Below are positions 8,000-12,384 of a stretch of DNA of 15,294 bases, piece after piece. Positions within the stretch are counted from its first letter, which is position 1; each line of letters opens with the position of its first letter. This DNA comes from an uncultured Brevundimonas sp. Its GTDB lineage: Bacteria; Pseudomonadota; Alphaproteobacteria; Caulobacterales; Caulobacteraceae. The notes under the pieces were generated by a model. The model saw nothing but the letters and a program-made list of their open reading frames with translations, was not told where the DNA came from and made no database searches. The position numbers and the translations under genes were made by a program. The stretch covers positions 1 to 15,294 of the forward strand of contig CAMPGL010000032.1 in NCBI GenBank assembly GCA_946885435.1. Direction: 5' to 3'.

Positions 8000-8985
8000 G
8001 CGCTCACGCGCCCCTGTCCATCTGGGCCGTCTCCGACGGCCGCGCCGGTATCGAGAACCAGGTGCTGGGCCTGGCGGAGGCGGTCGCGCGCCTGACGCCG
8101 GCCGAGGTCGCGCCGAAGCGGCTGGCCTACAAGCCGCTGTTCGACCGCTGGCCCAACGCCCTGCGCCTCTGGCCCGACGGCATGCTGGCTGAGGGCTCCG
8201 ACCGGCTGACGCCGCCGTGGCCGGACCTGATGATCGCGGCGGGTCGGGCGAGCCTGCCTTTCTCCACCCGCATGAAGCGCCGCAGCAGGGGCCGGACCTT
8301 CGTGGTCCAGGTCCAGGACCCGCGTGCGGACCTGAGTGTCTTCGACCTGGTCGTGCCGCCCCGGCATGACGGGCTGGAGGGGGCGAACGTCTTTCCGATC
8401 ACCGGCTCTCCCAACCGGATTTCGCCGGAGCGGCTGGCCGAGGCCGCGGCGGGTTTCGCAGGCCGGCTGGAGCCCCTGCCCTCGCCGCGCGTGGCCGTGC
8501 TGATCGGCGGAGCGTCCAAGGCTTATGTCTTTTCGCGCGACCGCGCCGACGCCTTGGCCGCGGAGATCGCCGAGGCGGTCTCGGCGGCCGGCGGCTCCGT
8601 CATGGTCACCTTCTCGCGGCGAACGCCCGCTGAGGTGCGGGCGGCGATGACGGCGCGGCTGGGCGGCGTGCCCGGCTGGATCTGGGACGGCGAGGGCGAG
8701 AACCCCTACTTCGCCTTCCTGGCGGCGGCCGACCACATCCTCGTCACCGAAGACTCGACCAACATGGCCACCGAGGCGGGCGCGACCGGCAAGCCGGTGC
8801 ATGTGCTGAGCCTGGAGGGCGGCTCGGCCAAGTTTGACGCCCTGCATGCCGAGCTGGAGCGGCGGGGCGTGAGCCGTCGGTTCGCCGGCCGGCTGCCGAG
8901 CTGGACCTATGCGCCGCTGAACGAGACCGAGGCGGCGGCGCGCGAGATCCTCGGGCGGATGGGCGCGGAGCGGCGGCTCAGCTGA
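7990..8985 (+). CDS. ELM1 (mitochondrial fission ELM1-like, DUF1022) family protein
   Basis: This 331-residue protein belongs to the family named after plant ELM1. In bacteria its role is unknown, though the fold resembles GT-B glycosyltransferases such as MurG or LpxB. Recognisable segments are [17 protein letters not shown] near the start, GRASLPF, VQVQDPR with [37 protein letters not shown], and a C-terminal [18 protein letters not shown] followed by [17 protein letters not shown]. The last of these looks like a nucleotide-sugar-binding loop. The start is a GTG at 7990 that overlaps the last codons of greA, with a weak AAGG four bases upstream, so translation is probably coupled to greA. 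No signal peptide or membrane helix is evident. The family call is strong; any enzymatic activity is inference. Confidence 0.88.
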   Translation: MAVSAHAPLSIWAVSDGRAGIENQVLGLAEAVARLTPAEVAPKRLAYKPLFDRWPNALRLWPDGMLAEGSDRLTPPWPDLMIAAGRASLPFSTRMKRRSRGRTFVVQVQDPRADLSVFDLVVPPRHDGLEGANVFPITGSPNRISPERLAEAAAGFAGRLEPLPSPRVAVLIGGASKAYVFSRDRADALAAEIAEAVSAAGGSVMVTFSRRTPAEVRAAMTARLGGVPGWIWDGEGENPYFAFLAAADHILVTEDSTNMATEAGATGKPVHVLSLEGGSAKFDALHAELERRGVSRRFAGRLPSWTYAPLNETEAAAREILGRMGAERRLS

Positions 8986-8988
8986 GGT

Positions 8989-9011
8989 TGTCGCTCTAGA
9001 CAGGAGCGACA
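8989..9011 (+). repeat. 8-bp inverted repeat after the ELM1-family gene
   Basis: TGTCGCTC (8989-8996) and GAGCGACA (9004-9011) pair perfectly around a 7-base loop, starting 4 bases after the ELM1 stop codon. The left arm can equally pair with the identical copy at 9020-9027. There is no T-tract directly after the stem. Confidence 0.6.
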
Positions 9012-9032
9012 CAGCGACAGAGCGACACAGCG
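9004..9032 (+). repeat. Tandem octamer repeat (S-AGCGACA, about 3.6 units)
   Basis: The sequence reads GAGCGACA, CAGCGACA, GAGCGACA, CAGCG without interruption. Equivalently, the 13-mer GAGCGACACAGCG occurs twice at a 16-base period. A further isolated GAGCGACA lies at 9075-9082. Confidence 0.85.
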
Positions 9033-9044
9033 TTTCTGTGTTTT
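9025..9044 (+). terminator. Weak terminator-like hairpin overlapping the octamer repeat
   Basis: ACACAG (9025-9030) pairs with CTGTGT (9036-9041) over a 5-base loop, followed by TTT. The stem is short and not GC-rich, so termination strength is doubtful. It is the only candidate terminator for the greA-ELM1 transcript. Its left arm overlaps the second GAGCGACA copy. Confidence 0.4.
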
Positions 9045-9253
9045 CAATGACTTGTACGTCGCCGAGGCAGCCGCGAGCGACAGCCGGGCGCGCGCAACGC
9101 ATTCGGGCGGACCTGAGAACGGCGCGCTCAGTGACGGAGATGTCAAAGACCGCCCAGCAGTCTAGACGCGCGCCGACGGACGGGGGTTCGCTACGGCGCC
9201 GGCGGCATATTCATGCGTGTTCTCAGCGCCCTGACTGGAGGGATTAGGGGCGC

Positions 9254-9547
9254 CTAGTCGCCGCCGCCGCCCGAGTCCCCACCGCCGTCCGAACCATCGC
9301 TGTCGCTATCCGGACGTCGGGACGGCGCATCGCCCGCGCTGGCGCTGCCGTCCGAACCGCCGTCGCGCCGGTTGCGCTGGGCCTGGGCGCCGGACATGGC
9401 CGCGCCCATCCCGGCGCCGATGGCGACGCCGAGCGCGATGCCGAGCCCCAGGTTGTCCATCGCCGTGCCGAGCGCGACGCCGATGGCGATCCCGGCGCCA
9501 ATCCCGATCGGCAGGAAGGCCGCGCTCTTGTTGACAGGTTCGGTCAC
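9254..9547 (-). CDS. Small glycine-zipper protein, function unknown
   Basis: The protein has 97 residues. After a short polar N-terminus (MTEPVNKSAAF), residues of about 12-52 form a glycine/alanine-rich hydrophobic region with repeated GxxxG-type spacing (IGIGAGIAIGVALGTAM, LGIALGVAIGAGMGAAM). This is the glycine-zipper pattern of membrane-inserting small proteins. The remaining 45 residues are disordered, rich in Ser, Asp, Gly and Arg, and end in a Gly run. The start is a GTG, supported by GGAGAGAG about 6 bases upstream on the minus strand. It is divergent from trxB with only 49 bases between the starts, so the promoters must overlap or abut. I do not know its function. No Lys-Asp signature of a toxin or other recognised motif was seen. 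Confidence 0.75.
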   Translation of the reverse strand: MTEPVNKSAAFLPIGIGAGIAIGVALGTAMDNLGLGIALGVAIGAGMGAAMSGAQAQRNRRDGGSDGSASAGDAPSRRPDSDSDGSDGGGDSGGGGD

Positions 9548-9582
9548 GAGGCTCTCTCCGGTCGCATCGATCCGGAATCGAC

Positions 9583-9596
9583 CCTAGATAGACGCC
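9583..9596 (+). promoter_or_regulatory. Predicted -10 element giving a leaderless trxB transcript
   Basis: CCTAGATA (9583-9590) resembles the Caulobacter -10 consensus GCTANAWC. It ends 6 bases before the trxB ATG at 9597, so transcription would start at or next to the A of the ATG. No Shine-Dalgarno sequence is present upstream of the start. The -35 is not convincing. Confidence 0.4.
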
Positions 9597-10598
9597 ATGA
9601 GCAATCCCCGAACCGTCCGCGTCGCCATCATCGGCTCCGGCCCCGCCGGCTGGACCGCCGCCATCTACGCCGCGCGCGCCATGCTGAACCCCGTGGTCAT
9701 CGCCGGCCTGCAGCCGGGCGGACAGCTGACCATCACCACCGACGTCGAGAATTATCCGGGCTTCGCCGAGGTCATCCAGGGCCCCTGGCTGATGGACCAA
9801 ATGCGCGCCCAGGCCGAGCATGTCGGCACCGAGGTGATCCAGGACATCGTGGTCGAGGCGGACCTGTCGCAGCGTCCCTTCCGCCTGAAGCTGGACGGCG
9901 GCGACACCATTCTGGCCGAGACGGTCATCATCTCCACCGGCGCCCAGGCCAAGTGGCTGGGGCTGGAAAGCGAGGGCCGCTATCAGGGCTTCGGCGTCTC
10001 GGCCTGCGCGACGTGCGACGGCTTCTTCTATCGCGGCAAGACGGTCGCGGTGGTCGGCGGCGGCAACACCGCGGTCGAGGAGGCGCTCTTCCTGACCAAC
10101 TTCGCCGAGAAGGTCATCCTGGTGCACCGCCGCGACGAGCTGCGGGCCGAGCGCATCCTGCAGGACCGGCTGTTCGCCCACCCGAAGATCGAAACGGTGT
10201 GGAACCACGCCGTCGACGAGATCCTGGGCGGCGACAATCCGCGCGGCGTCACCGGCGTGCGGCTGAAGGACGTGATGACCGGCGCGACCAAGGAGATCGC
10301 CCTGGACGGCGTGTTCATCGCCATCGGCCACGCCCCGGCGTCGGAGCTGTTCAAGGGCCAGCTCGAGATGGACGGCTCCGGCTATCTGAAGGTCAAGCCG
10401 GGCACGGCGGCGACCGCGATCCCCGGCGTCTGGGCCGCCGGCGACGTGACCGACGACGTCTATCGCCAGGCGGTGACGGCGGCGGGGATGGGATGCATGG
10501 CCGCGCTCGAGGCCGTGCGCTTCCTGGCCGAGCAGGACCACAAGGCCGAGGGTCACCCCATCCCGCACAAGGAAGCCGAGAAGATCGGCGTCTGGTGA
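9597..10598 (+). CDS. trxB: Thioredoxin-disulfide reductase (NADPH)
   Basis: This 333-residue flavoenzyme passes electrons from NADPH through FAD and a redox-active cysteine pair to thioredoxin in the cytoplasm. In order it shows the FAD-binding GSGPAG (residues 13-18), QPGGQL, TDVENYPGF, STGAQAKWLG, the active site CATC (137-140), the NADPH-binding GGGNTAVEE (154-162), HRRDELRAE (from 177), IAIGHAPAS, and the C-terminal FAD motif AAGDVTD. This is the low-molecular-weight bacterial TrxR layout at normal length, with nothing missing. The ATG at 9597 fits the family N-terminus; the lack of a ribosome binding site and a -10-like element 6 bases upstream suggest a leaderless mRNA. The antiporter gene follows after 71 bases with its own ribosome binding site, and no terminator is seen between them. 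Confidence 0.97.
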   Translation: MSNPRTVRVAIIGSGPAGWTAAIYAARAMLNPVVIAGLQPGGQLTITTDVENYPGFAEVIQGPWLMDQMRAQAEHVGTEVIQDIVVEADLSQRPFRLKLDGGDTILAETVIISTGAQAKWLGLESEGRYQGFGVSACATCDGFFYRGKTVAVVGGGNTAVEEALFLTNFAEKVILVHRRDELRAERILQDRLFAHPKIETVWNHAVDEILGGDNPRGVTGVRLKDVMTGATKEIALDGVFIAIGHAPASELFKGQLEMDGSGYLKVKPGTAATAIPGVWAAGDVTDDVYRQAVTAAGMGCMAALEAVRFLAEQDHKAEGHPIPHKEAEKIGVW

Positions 10599-10669
10599 CG
10601 CCGCCCGGTTGACCTGAGAAGCCCCGGGCCCCAAGTCCGAGGCTCCCCCACCGTCAAGCCGGAGCGCGG

Positions 10670-11899
10670 ATGCCGCATCACGACAGCCTGATCCTCATGC
10701 TCGTGGCCGGCTTCGTGCTGGCCTTCATCCTCGGCATGGCGGCCAACAGGCTGAAGCTGTCGCCCCTGGTGGGCTATCTCCTCGCGGGTGTCGCGGTCGG
10801 ACCCTTCACACCCGGCTTCGTGGCGGATCAGGAGCTGGCGCCCCAGCTGGCGGAGATCGGCGTCATCCTGCTGATGTTCGGGGTGGGGCTCCATTTCTCG
10901 CCCCAGGACCTGATGCGGGTGCGCAAGGTCGCCGTGCCTGGCGCGATCGTACAGATCACCGCCGCCACGGTGCTGGGCTGGGGCCTGGGCCGCGTCATCG
11001 GCTTCGACGACGCCGAGGCCCTGCTGTTCGGCTTCTCCCTGTCGGTGGCGTCCACCGTCGTGCTGCTGAGGGCGCTGGAGCAGCGCGCGCAGGTCAAGGG
11101 TGACATCGGGCGGATCGCCGTGGGCTGGCTGATCGTCGAGGACCTGGTGATGGTGATCGCCCTGGTCGTGCTGCCGCTGCTGGCGCAGGCGCGCGGAGAG
11201 AGCTTTGACCTGGCCGGGCTGGCGACCAGCTTCGGCTGGACCCTGCTGAAGGTCGCCGCCTTCGTCGGCCTGATGCTGGTGGTGGGCGGGCGCGTCCTGC
11301 CGTGGCTGCTGGTGCGGATCGCCCACACGCGGTCGCGCGAGTTGTTCACCCTGGGCGTGCTGGCCATCGCGCTGGGCATCGCCTGGCTGGCCTATGCGGT
11401 CTTCGGGGCCTCGTTCGCGCTGGGCGCCTTCGTCGCCGGCCTGGTGCTGAACGCCTCGCCGCTGGGCCACAACGCGGCGGAACGCTCACTGCCGTTGAGG
11501 GACGCCTTCGCAGTGCTGTTCTTCGTCTCGGTCGGGATGCTGTTCGACCCGATGGTGCTGGTGCGCGAGCCCTGGGCGGTGGCCGGGGTGCTGGGCATCA
11601 TCATCGTCGGCAAGTCGGCGGCGGCGCTCGCCATCACCTCCGTCTTCAAGCTCGACCGGCAGACCAGCCTGACTGTGGCGGCGAGCCTGGCCCAGATCGG
11701 CGAGTTCTCGTTCATCCTGGCGGCGCTGGGCGTGTCGCTGGGGCTGATGACCGACCGGGCCCAGGACCTGATCCTGGCGGCCGCGCTGCTCTCGATCGCG
11801 CTAAATCCCTTCGTCTTCGCCCTGGCGGACCGGCTGGGCGGCAGGCCCAGGCCGGCCAGGGCGGCCGAGACGTGCTCGCCCCTGGACGCGGGCGGCTAG
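10670..11899 (+). CDS. CPA2-family cation/proton antiporter lacking an RCK domain
   Basis: This inner-membrane antiporter of the KefB/YbaL (RosB) type has 409 residues. It matches E. coli YbaL closely through the membrane domain: ISPLVGYLLAG-like SPLVGYLLAG, GPFTPGFVAD, ILLMFGVGLHFS, STVVLLRALEQR, GWLIVEDLVMV (Asp158, a likely ion-binding carboxylate), SRELFTLGVLAIALG, SFALGAFVAGLVLNAS, PLRDAFAVLFFVSVGMLFDP and ASLAQIGEFSFILAALG. I count roughly 11-12 hydrophobic segments. YbaL continues for about another 150 residues with a TrkA-N/RCK nucleotide-binding domain. This protein instead stops just after the last helix with a short Arg-rich tail. No RCK remnant is seen downstream, where a convergent gene begins 6 bases later. 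The ATG is preceded by GGAG at 10661-10664. The transported ion (K+ or Na+) is unknown. Confidence 0.93.
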   Translation: MPHHDSLILMLVAGFVLAFILGMAANRLKLSPLVGYLLAGVAVGPFTPGFVADQELAPQLAEIGVILLMFGVGLHFSPQDLMRVRKVAVPGAIVQITAATVLGWGLGRVIGFDDAEALLFGFSLSVASTVVLLRALEQRAQVKGDIGRIAVGWLIVEDLVMVIALVVLPLLAQARGESFDLAGLATSFGWTLLKVAAFVGLMLVVGGRVLPWLLVRIAHTRSRELFTLGVLAIALGIAWLAYAVFGASFALGAFVAGLVLNASPLGHNAAERSLPLRDAFAVLFFVSVGMLFDPMVLVREPWAVAGVLGIIIVGKSAAALAITSVFKLDRQTSLTVAASLAQIGEFSFILAALGVSLGLMTDRAQDLILAAALLSIALNPFVFALADRLGGRPRPARAAETCSPLDAGG

Positions 11900-11905
11900 G
11901 CCGGA

Positions 11906-12172
11906 TCAGGGCAGGGGCGCGAAGCTCTTTTCCTCGCGGAGCGCGGCGGCCTTGGCCACGACCATCGGGCAGCAGGCCTTCCAGTAGTCGGCGTCGTCGC
12001 TGCGGGCGGCGGCCAGGCGTTCGGCCGCCCGCAGACGGCGCGCCGCGGCGTTGGCCAGGAGCTTGGCGTGAAGCGCGCGGGGCGACGGATCGAGCACGAT
12101 GGGCGCGCCGGGGGTGGCGGCGGCGTCGGGACCTTGCGGGGCGATTTCGGGACGCTGGATACTGACGAACAT
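11906..12172 (-). CDS. Conserved-looking small protein of unknown function
   Basis: I do not recognise this 88-residue protein. I chose the ATG at 12172. The frame is open back to an ATG at 12253, but those extra 27 codons encode an improbable Arg-rich stretch. The N-terminal third is rich in Pro and Ala (MFVSIQRPEIAPQG). The middle is an Ala/Arg/Leu amphipathic helix (ALHAKLLANAAARRLRAAER), and the C-terminal part carries DYWKACCPMVVAKAAALREE, with two adjacent cysteines. GC-rich third codon positions support coding on this strand. It is convergent with the antiporter gene (6 bases between stops) and divergent from dnaG, so its promoter probably lies in the AT-rich region that holds the CtrA-type boxes. 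No clear Shine-Dalgarno precedes 12172, which leaves the start uncertain. Confidence 0.65.
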   Translation of the reverse strand: MFVSIQRPEIAPQGPDAAATPGAPIVLDPSPRALHAKLLANAAARRLRAAERLAAARSDDADYWKACCPMVVAKAAALREEKSFAPLP

Positions 12173-12226
12173 GGGCTTTGGCTTTGAAGTCCGGTCGGTC
12201 CGCCGTCCGCGGCCGCGCCGGAGACA

Positions 12227-12245
12227 GAGGCGCTTATGTCGCCTC
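12227..12245. promoter_or_regulatory. Small hairpin in the leader region of the minus-strand 88-residue gene
   Basis: GAGGCG (12227-12232) and CGCCTC (12240-12245) pair around a 7-base loop. On the minus strand this sits in the putative leader about 55 bases before the start at 12172. It carries a GAGGAGG-like sequence on that strand. Its role is unknown, and a 6-bp stem could arise by chance. Confidence 0.3.
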
Positions 12246-12269
12246 CTCGGCATGGTTAATCTTCAAAGC

Positions 12270-12278
12270 TGTGGATAG
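12270..12278 (-). promoter_or_regulatory. DnaA-box-like site
   Basis: On the minus strand the site reads CTATCCACA, matching the DnaA box TTATCCACA at 8 of 9 positions. It lies about 107 bases before the dnaG start, in an AT-rich stretch unusual for this window. Single near-matches occur by chance, so function is uncertain. Confidence 0.4.
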
Positions 12279-12323
12279 TTCCTCATTCTGACTGAAATTG
12301 GGCAATCTTTTCCTAGTGTTATG

Positions 12324-12338
12324 TTAACCTCTCGTTAA
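12324..12338 (+). promoter_or_regulatory. CtrA-type binding box 1 upstream of dnaG
   Basis: TTAA (12324-12327), seven bases, TTAA (12335-12338): a perfect match to the CtrA consensus TTAA-N7-TTAA of Caulobacter and other alphaproteobacteria. Relative to the predicted transcription start near 12385 it covers about -61 to -47. It is one of two such boxes separated by 6 bases. Confidence 0.7.
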
Positions 12339-12344
12339 TAGCGG

Positions 12345-12359
12345 TTAAGAAGAAGTTAA
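12345..12359 (+). promoter_or_regulatory. CtrA-type binding box 2, overlapping the dnaG -35 region
   Basis: TTAA (12345-12348), seven bases (GAAGAAG), TTAA (12356-12359): a second perfect TTAA-N7-TTAA box. It covers about -40 to -26 relative to the predicted dnaG start of transcription. CtrA would therefore touch the polymerase -35 contact region. Boxes 1 and 2 start 21 bases apart, two helical turns. Confidence 0.7.
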
Positions 12360-12370
12360 GCCTCGCCCGC

Positions 12371-12384
12371 GCTATACAGTCCCC
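12371..12384 (+). promoter_or_regulatory. Predicted dnaG -10 element giving a leaderless transcript
   Basis: GCTATACA (12371-12378) resembles the Caulobacter -10 consensus GCTANAWC and contains TATACA, close to TATAAT. Exactly 6 bases separate it from the GTG start at 12385, as at trxB. No Shine-Dalgarno is present. A TTAAGC at 12356-12361 may serve as a poor -35. Confidence 0.5.

Larger units (their letters stand above)
8986..9253. other. Non-coding interval between the ELM1-family gene and the glycine-zipper gene
   Basis: No convincing gene was found in these 268 bases. Short open frames here have no family resemblance and poor start contexts. The left third holds a tandem octamer repeat and overlapping hairpins, listed separately. 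Another GAGCGACA copy occurs at 9075-9082. Further right are a loose inverted repeat (GGCGCGC at 9121-9127 with GCGCGCC at 9168-9174) and a weak GCGCCC/GGGCGC stem just beyond the stop of the minus-strand gene. Confidence 0.6.

Noticed and set aside
9141..9146. A perfect TTGACA on the minus strand in the non-coding interval, as a possible promoter
   Set aside because: No acceptable -10 element lies 15-19 bases downstream on that strand and no gene follows in that direction within reach.
9038..9247. A 69-codon plus-strand open frame in the interval after the ELM1-family gene
   Set aside because: The start overlaps the hairpin region, there is no ribosome binding site, and the composition is Arg/Ser-rich with no recognisable pattern, so it looks like a chance frame in GC-rich DNA.
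10599..10669. GCCCGG/CCGGGC stem between trxB and the antiporter as a terminator
   Set aside because: It is a short 6-bp stem with a 15-base loop and no T-tract, which is expected by chance at this GC content.
11302..12165. 287-codon plus-strand frame running from the antiporter through the 88-residue gene region
   Set aside because: It is out of frame with the clear antiporter gene and has a low-complexity Arg/Gly/Ala product. The minus-strand gene gives a more credible protein.
12173..12253. Upstream ATG (12253) as the start of the minus-strand 88-residue gene
   Set aside because: The added 27 residues are mostly Arg/Lys, a pattern expected from non-coding GC-rich sequence, and they overlap a hairpin. 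The start at 12172 is still not certain.
12246..12384. A chromosomal replication origin upstream of dnaG
   Set aside because: Only one DnaA-like box is present, and the flanking genes are not those of known alphaproteobacterial origins. A regulated promoter explains the sites better.
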